A stretch of 64,000 bases of DNA, taken from NCBI GenBank assembly GCA_023014335.1, contig JAECYW010000010.1, positions 868,001 through 932,000 on the forward strand, in the 5' to 3' direction. This document shows, piece after piece, positions 26,295 through 37,917 of this stretch. This DNA comes from Galerina marginata (Eukaryota; Basidiomycota; Agaricomycetes; Agaricales; Galerinaceae). The first letter of the stretch is position 1. Each line of letters opens with the position of its first letter. The position numbers and the translations under genes are program-made. Below the pieces are notes generated by a model. It was not told the DNA's origin. It made no database searches and saw only the letters and a program-made list of their open reading frames with translations.

Positions 26295-28387
26295 ATGGTC
26301 AATTATGTCTTTCTTTCTAAGCCTAATCCATCGCTCAGACCTCTTTTACAGGGCCAAACTCTCTCTGCTCCCGGTGTGTTATCACCCATTCCATCTCTCT
26401 TCTCTCTTCTCATGAAGCATATACAGCTACGCGGAAAACCACTGACACTGGATCAAATGACCGGTTTTTCTTCGCTATATCTGAAATGCAAGGGTGGAGA
26501 ATCAGTAAGTCTTTCGCTTCAGTTTCTTTTGGATAAACAACGCCATATACGTATGAAAGATCTTAACTTCCTGCGTTTCCCATTCAGCTATGGAGGATGC
26601 GCACGCTGCAATTCTGGATCTCGATGGGAAAGGCGACCAAAGTAATACCTTCTTTGCGGTATACGATGGCCATGGTGGTGCGTTTTCTTTGTCTCACCTA
26701 CCTAGATAAGCGCCCTTATTGTCTGATTTAGGGTCTACTGTCGCCAGATTTGCCGGTCAGAATGTGCATAAACGCTTGACATCCGAGGAGAGCTACAGGG
26801 AGAGGAACTATGAAACCGCGCTTAAGAGGGCATTTTTGGGCACAGATGAAGACCTTTTAGCCAGTGAGTATCTGTGTTGCAATTTTCGTTACCGTTTACT
26901 CAGTCCAGCTCCTATCCGACAGATCCAGCGCATACAAGGGATCCTTCAGGTTGCACCGCCGTCGCAGCCTTAGTCACTCACGATAATAAGATATACGTTG
27001 TACGTTTCTCATTCACATTTACCCCACTCCGTTCTCACGATATTACAGGCGAATGCAGGTGATTCGCGATCCGTAATAGGGATTAAGGGGGAAGTCAAGC
27101 CCCTTAGTTTCGACCATAAGCCAACAAGCGAAAGTATGTCTTTTTTTATGCCACTCTCAAGTATGTTGTTGAACATATTAACAGCGGAAAGGGCACGTAT
27201 TTCTGGGGCTGGTGGATATATCGAGTATGGCAGGGTGAATGGTCCGTAGTTTTCCTTGTCGACATCTAACATCTATTTATTTGAAATTTCTATCCCAGGC
27301 AACCTCGCCCTATCACGAGCATTGGGAGATTTCGAGTTCAAAAAGAATTATTCATTGGGACCAGAGGCTCAAATTATCACAGCCGACCCTGATGTAACAT
27401 GCCACCAGATAACTGAGGATGACGAATTCTTGGTCTTAGCTTGCGATGGTACCGATCTCATTCAATCTCCATATGAACATGACTCAATTCAATCGTGTTA
27501 GGTATTTGGGATTGTCTCAGCTCCCAACAGGTTGTCGACTTCATTCGTTACCAGATTTCGGAAGGCAAAGAGCTACCAGAAATTTGCGAAATGATTTTTG
27601 AACACTGTCTTGCCCCAGACACCACTTCCGGGGCTGGGATTGGCTGTGACAATATGACCATTTTAATTGTTGCAATCACGCATGGGCGTACGAAGGAGGA
27701 ATGGTACCAATGGGTGACCGAACGAGTGAAGACGGGTTACGGATACCAAACACCCAGCACAGTCCCACAACTGTATGCCCAAAGCCGATTGCTGTCCTTC
27801 CGTGCCAGGAGAGAAGCGCAAGAAGCACGCGAGCGATTGCATGCGTCTAACGAACCGGAGCCATCGAGCGCGTTCGATAATGACGACTTCTTGCGCCGGT
27901 ATGGGCTGACGGTGACGACAGTTGCTGGAGGTGGGATTTCTTACCGACCAGGCGGCAACATCGTTAGCGATAGTGGACAGTTGATGTTCGGGAACGACGA
28001 CAGTGACGAAGACGATAGTGATGAGGAGGCGACAGGCGGGCGGTCATTCTTCAGTGAAACATTGGGGCTTGGGAGGTCCGAGTCGGAATCACCAGACCCC
28101 ACCCAAAAACTCAAGGCCCAATTGGTCGAATTCGAGAACGACATCCAAAAGGAGAAGGAGAACGCCGACGCCGATGGAGACTCACCGATGCATGATGATA
28201 AATCAGTTAAAGGTAGGCCAATCCTTAATTATGAGACTGATTGTGTACTTCGAGTCCTAATGTCTTTTTTGTCTCTTTAGATGATTCACCATCATCCCCC
28301 TTAAACTTACCAAACGGTGACTCGAAGCCAGTGGAGATGCATAACGCGACCACTCTGGGCGAGGTACCAGAACCTATGAAAGCATAA
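26295..28387 (+). CDS. PTC2: PP2C-type protein phosphatase (Ptc2/Ptc3-like)
   Basis: Mn/Mg-dependent Ser/Thr phosphatase that in yeasts damps stress MAPK and DNA-damage signalling. The start codon stands alone: ATG at 26295-26297 is followed directly by an intron (26298-26351), and the next exon begins GGC CAA ACT, restoring the family N-terminus MGQTLSAP, where Gly2 suits N-myristoylation. The remaining exons give [96 protein letters not shown] and [11 protein letters not shown], i.e. all metal-binding Asp motifs. A long acidic, disordered C-tail with [11 protein letters not shown] follows and ends VPEPMKA. Apparently intact and full length. Confidence 0.93.
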
Positions 28388-29718
28388 CTGGCGGGATTTG
28401 GGTGGACCCAATATGCGATGAATTAAATTGCGATCCGTCGTGATTTCAGGACTGTACATTCGCTCCAGCCTCTCCCTTCGCTCCTCCTCTCTCATCATTT
28501 CCCTCTCAATTTGGGTCACGTCGTAACTTATCTATTGGTAGTCCCTCTGCCACTTTTCCTTTCGTTCTCCTATGTCCTACCCTCTCCTTCAATATTCGTA
28601 ATTTCAGTCCTTGATGTCGAGTCTTTTCGGTTTTCGACATTCGTAGCCCTCACGCAAACGCCAACGATCCACTTGCATCCACATACTGTCATGACCAGCA
28701 TCTTCACATGCTTGTATAGTTACATACTTGCCCATACCGACTTCACAATGTTGTATACGGTCGCTTTTTCTTTTCCTTTTTCTTCGTACAAGCAATGCAT
28801 CTTACCATAGCGTCAATGTACTGTAGCTCCGAGATCGATATCCACTTTTCTCTCTGCCTCTGTCCTTGCTCATTTTAAACTCCAAACTGACCCCCACCTG
28901 CAAGGAGTGGGTCACACCAATTGGTACTTCCATGATACTGTTAGGTTAGTTTCACACATCTGTATTCTGTATATGGATCGTTGCTTGCCTTATATAGAAC
29001 TTGCTAGTTCTCCATTGATGACCTTCACCAATTTGTACATTTGCGCGCGTACACTCACGGCATTGAGCGCCTGATTGTAAGCACTCAGGGCGGTTAAGGT
29101 GAACTGGCAGCATCCCTACTAAGAGAAGCCTCGCAACAAGAACAGCTAAAGTAGTCCGCCAAAAGCGTCGATTGCGCGTATCGGGACTTGTTTAGGTTGG
29201 ACGGCCGCAGCATAGGGATCGCCATTTCAAATTCAATGATTTATTCTAGGTTTGTAGGTCTGCATATGTTTCTCCCATCCTCTGGGAATCACCTTATCAA
29301 AGCTGTTCCACTGAGAAAAAATTGTTTCGTGTAAAGAGCTTGATCGCATGTTTGAGGGCTATGCGTTCATCCTGTTTCTGGAGCAGTATTGGAGAGTCAG
29401 CCAACGACTCGGAGCATCAGGTAAGAGAGGGACTGAATCATGCAGTAGTCGGAAAGCTACTCCAACCACTTGCTTTGATGAAAGACTTGCCATGTAAGAT
29501 TTATGGATAACCTGGAATCCTAGGTTGGACAAATCTCAAAAAAATATCAAAAGTTATTAAACATCTTCGAAGCTGATTGTAAATTCTAGAGTCTGACTCT
29601 AGCCAACCGTCAGTCCTCTCCTAGACAGACTTCGATGTACCCATCATGATCATCTTAATTTTTTTGCCTCAAATTTGTCCTCATAGACTGAGATGCAAGC
29701 TGGTCCCCTCGAGTGACT
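28388..29718. other. Convergent intergenic region (PP2C / NUDCD1)
   Basis: 1.3 kb of pyrimidine-rich then mixed sequence between two stops. Open frames of up to 99 codons here carry no motif. No RNA gene or repeat recognised. Confidence 0.55.
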
Positions 29719-31783
29719 TTAGATCCCTCTAATTAACACCAGCTCGCCCTCCGTCAAGCAAACCAATAGGACCTCCCCTTCTTTACCGTCCTTCACCTTT
29801 ATGCAGCCAATGCCCAGCAACGCGCCACCACTTCCATCATCTACTTGAAGCACCGACTGCTTTGCCCATACGTCTTTCGCCTTGGCCGGTGGACGATAGA
29901 TGTACACATTGGCACCGCGATCACGCATGCTCCCCCCTTCAAATGCAAGCACGCCGCGATGCGGAAGATGGTAGGTGAACCTGGTATCCTGCTTGGACGC
30001 CAGAACAAAGGCAAGGGCACAGTACGTCGATGTATGCTTCCAGCCTAGGTTCGGGTGAGAATTTGCAGGAACCAGGGAGAATACTGCTCCGTCGAGGCCT
30101 TGTTTCGAGATAAGCCGAATATCGTTGATACCCAATACGGACCCTGGCATAGGTGTTGAAAGAATGGTCAGGCTTTCTTCGTCCCATTTTCCCTCGTCCT
30201 GGACCCAAGCTGGTACTTGACCTTCGGCTTCTATCCATGTAAGCCGTGTCTCTCTTCCCACTGCAGCATCTGCTTCTTCATCGATCTCACCTTCAGCCAG
30301 GCTAGGTACACCCCTACCCAAGCCTTGTCCAGAGGTGTCCTCCCCAATGCGCAGCGCACCGGTGTACTTTTCCAAAGACTCGCGGATATGCCAGAGTTCA
30401 GATGGGTCTAGTGTCTCGGGTACCTCGACATTTTCTTCATCGCTTATTAATGAAGAGGCAGAAGCCGCGAAGACTTGCATCCAGCGCGTTCCTTCGTTCT
30501 TCTTTTCCATGTGTAAGGTCAGTAAACCGTAGGTACTGTCTGCTTCCCGATCCCAAGTCCAGAAGCACGAACTGGTGTTCACGCTGTCCCAAAGTCCCTT
30601 TGCCGAGTAGTGTGGTATCTGCAAGGACGAGTTGCCTCCACTTTCGAGGGGGTAGGAGCCTACATGCAATGTGAGAGTTTGCGCGGTGAATAACACTTTG
30701 ATTTTGATTTTTGGGGTGTTAGAAGGTAGAGGAAGTGCAACAGTCACCGAATCGGAGGTTTGAGTCCAGGAGTAAGGAGGAGGTTTAGTAGGTATTCTCG
30801 GGTCATTGGCACCAACTGCAGCGGTAGAGGAATCCATGTCCTCGTTTGCACGTGGTATGGGTGCAAATTCGTCCACGGTTGGTTCATAGGCATTGGTCGG
30901 AGGGATACTCACATTCGGATCTGAGTAGCTGGACCCACCAAGAATGAGAAAGGAGTTGACTTGCTCAATGAAATGGGCGTAGATGGGTACATCCTGTCCC
31001 CGGCGATGCCACAAAACCTCAAACTCGCGAGGCTCGCTGCCAGGACGTAGGGAAAGAAGCTCGATCTTCACTGCCCAGATGTCGAATTCGATCAAAGTAT
31101 GGTTATTCCCCGGTGCATGTCTACTTGCTTTCTTTCCGTCGGAAGGATAGAAACGAGATGACAAAAGCAAGACTGCTTTTGTAGGAGAGGCTCTGTGGAT
31201 GTAATGCAATCTGAAAGGCGCATCAACCGCCCCACCTGTTCGGAGAGTAAATATCCCGACAGGACTTGAAGCGTCACCTCTGATGGGAAGAACATAAAGC
31301 AACCCATTTCCGTCCGTAGCAGCAATAGTTGTGGGACTGAGGAACGCAGACGAAGGGTATTCGTGTTGGACGGTAAATTCCGAGGATGTATCCATAGGAG
31401 TGGGCATTTCGTATATAACTCTGAACGAAGGCTCTGATACACCCTACTTTGGGGGATATGATTGGTGTGTTATTACTTATGTGAGGTACCTATGAAAGGA
31501 AGAGAGAACTCACCCCTGCGAGTGGGACTCCAATCAAGCACACATTAAAGTCCTCGTCGACATAGGTTGCACTAGCAGATTCGTTGTCGACAGATAGATG
31601 GTTATGTGTGATTCGGCTGCGCATCTCCTGGAATGATAATGGCGCTTTTCCGGACGATGTGGCTTGGGTGGGTTTTCGGGTGAGTTTGTAACGGGAGACA
31701 GCCGTTTCCTGTGGAATTGGTTCAAGTTTATACCCTTCAAACTTGGGGTTCAAAAGAGGTCTTTCGATCTTAAAAGTGTCCAT
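29719..31783 (-). CDS. NUDCD1: NudC-domain protein 1 homologue (NUDCD1)
   Basis: Hsp90-cochaperone-like protein with a central CS (p23-like) domain between beta-rich flanking parts. Two exons: 31783-31514 and 31443-29719, with a 70-nt intron that keeps frame across PLAG / GVSEPSFRVIYEMPTP; total 664 residues. The N-terminus MDTFKIERPLLNPKFEGYKL, the CS domain beginning PPYSWTQTSDSVTVALPLP and the run IKVLFTAQTLTLHVG match the family, as does WTWDREADSTYGLLTLHMEK. The C-terminal half contains acidic inserts and forms the repeated beta strands expected of the C-terminal domain, ending LTEGELVLIRGI. No breaks. Which clients it serves in fungi is not known to me; in animals NUDCD1 is linked to COPI and dynein-related functions. 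Confidence 0.9.
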
Positions 31784-32733
31784 TTGGACAGGAGTAGGAG
31801 TGTCCCGGAAATATTTGGGACTTGGCGAAGATAGAAAGCAAATAGCAAGACTGAACACAGATTGTATGACGTACAGTCAGTCAGTCACGTCTGCCTCACT
31901 TTTACGTAACGAGCAACCTCCTTCGCCATGTTCGTTCTCGTTACTACGACCACCAATTGGAAACATGATTTTGCCATTCTTTTCAGAGTCCCAGACGGAT
32001 CCAATTGTTTTAATTCACGAGCGCAGAATTCGTGTCGGTGGACTACCATAAATCGACATTGGTTTCTGACGATCCCTTCGAATAGTAGTGGTCCTTCAAA
32101 ATCCTTCAATGTCCTTCTTGCACGCCATCGCCGGGTGAAAATGGAAACTGTCAATCTCTTGCCTCATATTACCGACATGACAACTGCTCGATTACGGGCC
32201 ACCCTTCTCAGACAGTTATGGCAGTTATCGATTTGGACCTAGTCGGTGGCTTGTAAATGTTGGGTAAGGACCAAAATTTCAAATGTGCATTTGATTTATG
32301 CTGATTCATGCCACTAACCTCGTACCTAGACCACATTGCGCGACTACTACTGACGTATGCGTTCGCACAGATTCGCATGGGACGAGGTGCCAAGTGCCGC
32401 AGATGTGTTTTTTCTGGGCCACGCCGAAGAGCTTAATAACTTCCACAAGTCAACGAATTGCGATATCTGACGATGTGCTCCTCAACTATGACCATGCGAT
32501 AATTGTTCCGATAGATTGAAACATATGGTGACAATTATAAGTGGGAGCATGTGTTAAAAGTTAATTTTGTTGACTCTGGCAACACACCCGATCGGAACCT
32601 ATATCCTCCCTCATGTTTCTTGCAAATGCGATAAACGACACAACCCCACTACCTTCGGGCCAAAACCTTACTACTCACTTTCACCCCCATACTGTCATTA
32701 TCAACGACCCGCAAGTTGGGACCGACAGCGACA
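31784..32733. other. Divergent intergenic region (NUDCD1 / DUF6533 gene)
   Basis: 950 bp that must hold both promoters. Short open frames on either strand have no protein character I trust. Nothing else found. Confidence 0.5.
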
Positions 32734-34479
32734 ATGGATTCCCCAAGCACCCAAGCTGCTGCTGCTGCTGCTTTGTTGCAGGGATTATTGGAAGCCGGCT
32801 TAATAGGTCCCTTTGTAACAGTGCGTACTGCGGCATTTTTTCACTGATTGCTTCTGTGATGATATGGATTCATTTTACTCATACGCCTTAAATCTATGTT
32901 CAGTATTTCGATGGTGAGTATTACTCTGAGGTGCCGTTAAGTACTGACTAATTTACATCATGAAACCCTTAGTGGCTGCTAGCGCGTTGTTTGTCTACGA
33001 CTACCTGCTCACCTTCCAGCTGGAAGTCGAGTTGATATGGAAATCTCGCTGGAATTTCATCAAAGTCCTCTTCATCATCCAGCGTTACATGCCATTTATC
33101 GATACATGCTTCTTAACAATATGGCGTGAGTTCTGGCCTCCTGCAAATCGGCGCGGTCAATTTCTCGTATGGTGCTGATATTCTATCACCTATTTCCAAA
33201 GGTCAACTGGGGTACTTGACCTTGACGCAGTGCGAGAAGGTTCCTTTCATTACTGGATGTGCGCATGAACACGACATCTAAGGGATGAACGTTAACAACA
33301 CTGATACCTTCAATTTGCAGTCTTCTTTATGGCCGGCTTTGCCTTATCTGAGGGTAACCGCTAATTTTGCTGGGATTACCCGGAAAGAAGTCAGTGCTTA
33401 CCTATTCTTGGCAGCCCTCCTCAGTCTACGGGTTTGGGCACTTTGGGATCGCAATAAATGGCTCTCTATCATACTATCCATATTGTTTATGGTGATCTGG
33501 GCTCCATCGTTCTACACGATGTATTTATATGTCAATTCTTTGAGGTGTAAGCCTCTTTTTTTTTTTGCGAGCGGCCAAATTTAATGTGATATCCGTCTTC
33601 CCTCTTAAAGATACCATATCGCCTCTTCCCAACGACAGGGGTTGCATAGTGGTAGCAGCAAAAGAGTATGTCATATGGTCATGGGTGGGGCTTTTGGGCT
33701 GGAATTCCGGTGAATCAACTTCCTGTGGTCAAAAATTTTGCAGTCGAAGCTGAAGATTCACCTAGTCACTCTTTTCCTGACCCTCCTTCATGGATGGCGC
33801 ACCTGTTCGTCGTCTGATGCATCAGTATTTTGGTATGGAAGATACTAACCAGTTACTCCGAATATCACAGATCGCTCTGGAATAGTGTCTAGACTAGCTT
33901 CAGTAATCTATCGCGATGGTACGTGAAATGAGAATCAAGCCCTTAGGTTTTTACTAATAGAATACCCGGCTGAGTAGGGGCTTACTATTATATTTACCTT
34001 TTCTGTGCGTGTCCAAATGTTGAGTGGATGTTCATTGGTGCTGAAACGCTAGGCTGCTCGACAGTGTTCTCGATCCTTAACATTTTGTTTACTCTTACCC
34101 TTCCGGTATGTGCTCCTTATGCGTTTAGCCCTTCGTCACTTAATTAACAAACCACCGCAAAAAAAAGCCCGCGAAGCGGGTTGTTGTTTTGTCGTAGGTA
34201 TTGTCATTTGGTACACGGCGACAAAGTGTTGACCTATATACTAGACCAGAGCGGTGTATGCACTCCATGTTCGCAAGTCGCGTACTGCTCCACATGAGAG
34301 CGCAAGCAAGGCCGCCCAGCCCAGACAACAATTGGTCTAGCGCAGCAGGTGGAACATTTGAAACCGGCGGGGTGCATCTCCGGACGGCTGGAAGTGCCAA
34401 AGCACAACACTCGGATATCGGACAATTTGTACATGTGCCCACATTGGATTACCAGATGACAGACTTCGAAAAGGTTTAG
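32734..34479 (+). CDS. DUF6533 seven-helix membrane protein
   Basis: Belongs to the large basidiomycete family with an N-terminal DUF6533 segment followed by about six more helices; function unknown, receptor-like topology. The ATG at 32734 gives MDSPSTQAAAAAALLQGLLE; the Ala run is coded by six consecutive GCT codons. The domain follows: VYDYLLTFQLEVELIWKSRW, then LFIIQRYMPFIDTCFLTIWR. Later helices include FFFMAGFALSE, LRVWALWDRNKWLSIILSIL and YYYIYLFCACPNVEWMFIG, and the cytoplasmic tail has HSMFASRVLLHMRAQA, a segment usual at the end of this family. At least nine short introns. Phase between the exons at about 33717 and 33752 is not certain, so a one-base break there is possible. Stop at 34477-34479. 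The last intron carries an odd hairpin at 34168-34180. Confidence 0.82.
34168..34180. other. Terminator-like hairpin inside an intron
   Basis: CCCGC-GAA-GCGGG is a perfect five-pair stem with a three-base loop. An A-run precedes it and a T-rich stretch follows, so it looks like a bacterial intrinsic terminator on either strand. It sits in the last intron of the DUF6533 gene, about 20 nt before the acceptor (gtcgtag). Confidence 0.6.
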
Positions 34480-34669
34480 GACTAGGTAGATAGGCGTTCA
34501 GTATTAACGTGTACATCTATATCGTTACAGACATTCTTTTAACTTCGAACAGATGTGTCGAAGCTCGCTTATAAGGTTACAACATGACACGAAATGCAGT
34601 AATCTGCTTTGTAGAGGGTTTGGGTAAATATATGAACCGAACGCCCAAACTGGATTAGAAACTACCATC

Positions 34670-35640
34670 GAGGATACGAAGCTGCTCTCAAGCTCCGAGG
34701 CAACGGATACCTTCCTCCATACGTCCAAAGAATGATAGCTTTCACAAAGGACGCCATCAATGACAGGTTTTGACGGGGTACGGTAGCCTCCCCAGCCCAG
34801 GTGGTCGCAACCCACGAGACTTGATTTCGCGGATCGCAGATGCTGGTCCAGGAAAAAAATCGACATCCTCCTTTAACAACAGAGGGATGAGAGTTCCAAT
34901 GGTCCCGTGCAGACCTGTACAGAGAACAACTTCGTGTCCCCCGGCAATCATAAGTACCTTGTGAATGGAGGTCAGTATGTCGCAAACATAGAAGTGGGCA
35001 GTCAATGCAGTATTGTGGGGCGTCGATGTCGAGGTGCCTCCACGTAGTTGTAAATAACATGACCTTCGTAGCAGATAAGGACTTCAGAGGGTCAACCGTG
35101 GCAATCGAAAGGTTGGCCACCTGGTACTTGGATAAGTAAATTTGCACGGCGGTCCTGGGCTTAGGACCATCTTCGTAATTGATGCCCAGGTCAACTTCAT
35201 AGTATGTCAACTTCTTGGCGGGGAATAATACTTTGGGAGAACAGGTTGAAAACGCACTTTGAATAACGACCTCACTGCCTCTCCAGAAGAATATTGATCC
35301 GTTTTAAGAATAATCTACCTTCAAAGCAGAAAACAGGGGATTGCCAAAGCCTACATCCACGCCGACTATGTGACTTAAGATGGTGGAATTCCCGTGGGCT
35401 GCGAGGGGTGGAGATGTATGATTGGCAGTAGCATCCCTGTTCATGACATTAACGAGCTTAGGATTCTTCGTCATTGCCGATCATCAGTCCTCCCTTTGGG
35501 GTTAGCGGCGAGGAACTTTCCTAGCACAATTCGACGGAGACCAGTCTTCCCAAGACTTCTTCATGAACTGTTGTGAACTTTCCTGCAAGCCCATCGTATT
35601 CAAGTATGACGAGACTACCAGAATCAGCCCTACAATAACC
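34670..35640 (-). pseudogene. RSE1: Decayed, internally deleted copy of splicing factor RSE1/SF3B3
   Basis: On the minus strand two separated parts of the SF3B3 (SF3b130) protein sit close together. Going 5' to 3' there is SGSLVILEYDG, VLGKTGLRRIVLGKFLAANP, LVNVMNRDATANHTSPPLAA, IVGVDVGFGNPLFSAL and LTYYEVDLGIN from the N-terminal propeller, then, with most of the middle missing, AHFYVCDILTSIHKV, GLHGTIGTLIPLLLKEDVDF and LVGCDHLGWGGYRTPSKPV from the C-terminus. The blocks lie in different frames with stops and frameshifts between them, for example at about 35570, 35480 and 35290. The full protein has about 1,200 residues and only about 300 remain, so the fragment cannot function as the SF3b scaffold. 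A functional gene must lie elsewhere in the genome. It fills the space between two plus-strand genes. Confidence 0.82.
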
Positions 35641-35956
35641 TAGTCTGGAACAAAGGTTGAGCACATCAGCATAATAGGCTCTGAATATATGCACTGAAAT
35701 ATGCACCTTTCTGTCCACCAGCAAATTGGAATGGAAGGATGCTCCGAATACAGTAGAAGACATCCAAATAGGGAGTGTGGACGTATGGTCGTTGATCTGG
35801 AAATTTCAAGACAAGCACCCCAACTGCCAGTGATCGTTGGGTGAAATTCTGTGCACGTGGCGAGAACATATGACATAAGCCTCTGATCCAACTCTATTCA
35901 GAGAACACAGCCACCTGATATCCAAGTTGGCGCAGTGCCACGCACGGCGAGACGCA

Positions 35957-37545
35957 ATGTCGACGATAAATCCATCCGCCATGTTGGCCGAGTCCCTCTC
36001 AGAGTTCTCCAAGGCTGCGTACCAAGCCGTAAGTTCAAGTCATCGCGTCGCGTTCGTCACACTGAACAGGGCATGATAGTTCTCCGAAGTCGAGTCGCAA
36101 TCGCGGATGGAGGTGGCTCGCGCTGCTGCTGATACACGTGAGGCGAAGACAGAACGGGATAAAGCATTCAAAGAGCTTCATTCCTGCCAATTGGAAGCAC
36201 AGTCATGGAAGCAGGAAGCTGGCGCCTCGAAATCTGCGGTATATCTTCCCTGGTTGCTTGTTCTATATTTGGCTAATTTATGCTTTTCCGGATACTGCCA
36301 CTCTAGCTGGCTCAAGCTGAACTAACGGTATGCTTTTCAGCCCCTTCATCGAAAGGTCGAATTGATTTCTCACCAAGTCTCTACGTCCAAACAGATTGCC
36401 CATCAGGCAGATTCCCTCGCCGTTCAATTAGAAACGATCTCCCAACTCCGGCGCGAGGTGACACAATGGAAAGACCAATCACGGAATTGGCAAGAACATT
36501 TCCTACGGGTTGAGCAGGAGCGCTGTGCACAGTCATCAAGGATAGATGAGCTTGTAGTGGAGAGACTTCAGGTACGCGATTATTCTCTCTATCATCCCCG
36601 TTCTCTCATCAATGACGCACAGTACCCATCCTCGAGGGTGAACTCAACAGCGCTTTTTACGCCAAAAGCATCGAAATATACCAGCGGTGTTAACTCTGCA
36701 CCTTCGTCCACGACGAAGCACCAGTACCATTCCCTCGCCCACACAGCCTCCTGAATACAAATCAGCTGCTCCTCCGAGTCCATTGGACTCCGGTCCATTC
36801 GTCGGCTACACAGACCGCCCAAATCATCTCCGCTACGCAGAAGCGAAGTAAGGGCACCACAAAGCCCCAAAAACAAATACCTCAGCAAGAGCAAGAGGTG
36901 TCGATCCTGCACGCAAACGGAGAGCTGGAAGACAGCAGCTCTGCATCCGTAAAGCGTCCTCGGAAAAGCAACACCAGCGTGCAGAGTGCACAAAAGGCGG
37001 ACTCACAAGCATCGTCCGTACGGTCAACAGTGATTCGTCGCGTCCAAGCGATCGTGCAGGTTAAACGGGAGGACGATTCAGAGGAAGATGAATCACCCGA
37101 AATCTCAACAGTCAGGACTTCGGTCGCACTGAAGAAAAAAGAAGAATCTATCGACCAGCAGAGATATCTACGAACACCGCGGCCGGGGGTTATACATTAT
37201 GAACGCTGACGATGGGGTGTCAGACGGGTCTGCGTCGGGATCAGCTTCGGATGACGGCCATGATCAAGGTAATAGGCATCGCACTCAGGAGAAGGGTCGT
37301 TTCAGACAGCGGAGTCGCAGTCAACTACAGAGAAGATGACGAGGAGGACGAAGAAGAGGACGAACTCATGATGGGCGCTGAGGTTCGGTTTTCTGTATTT
37401 TCTTTAGGTCTTTCCTGACGGCAGAACAGGAAAACCACGACGAAGTATATGGCACACAAAAGGTCGAGATACACTGACTAGCAAAAGTTCAAAGAAGCAG
37501 TCAATCGGCCCACCAACGAAGAAAAGAAAGCTAGCTGCTCGATGA
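35957..37545 (+). CDS. Coiled-coil nuclear-type protein, function unknown
   Basis: Not a family I can name. The ATG at 35957 gives MSTINPSAMLAESLSEFSKA; later exons form a long heptad-rich coil (AADTREAKTERDKAFKELH, VSTSKQIAHQADSLAVQLET, LRREVTQWKDQSRNWQEHF). After that comes a Ser/Pro linker, a basic patch (SVKRPRKSN), IRRVQAIVQVKREDDSEEDE, an acidic block (DDEEDEEEDELMMGAE), EVYGTQK, and a basic end KKRKLAAR. The chain after about 36830 needs several frame changes that I could not all explain by introns, so the 3' half is provisional. The basic and acidic patches suggest a nuclear location, which is inference. It ends 372 bp from the convergent ERV46 gene. Confidence 0.6.
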
Positions 37546-37917
37546 TCAATCTCTTGTATTTGGATCCTGCGCAAGAGGGACTTATGCATCTCCTGCTTCT
37601 TGGTTTAGGTTATCTATGTTTAACTTTCAAAGGCTGACAGTTGTTGTACTTTTACGCTCTCATCAATTGTATTCCTACCATACTATGCATGCATACAGCC
37701 TTACAGTATACATTTAGTGTACTCCCAAATAACACCACTCTCGATAACCCTGCCAGCTCATCGAATTCACGCTCAATCCTGACAACACTTGAGCGGATGT
37801 TGTACAACTTTTAACACCCAAGACAATATCCAGCCAGTGTTAGTGAATATATATGATACATCGTATATAGGATACGGTACATGTCAAGGCGGAGCACATT
37901 AATTCTATGGCATGGAT
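37546..37917. other. Convergent 3' intergenic
   Basis: 372 bp between the stops of the coiled-coil gene (+) and ERV46 (-). AT-rich, with repeated TATA/ATAT-type words near 37840-37880 that suit polyadenylation regions. Nothing else. Confidence 0.5.
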
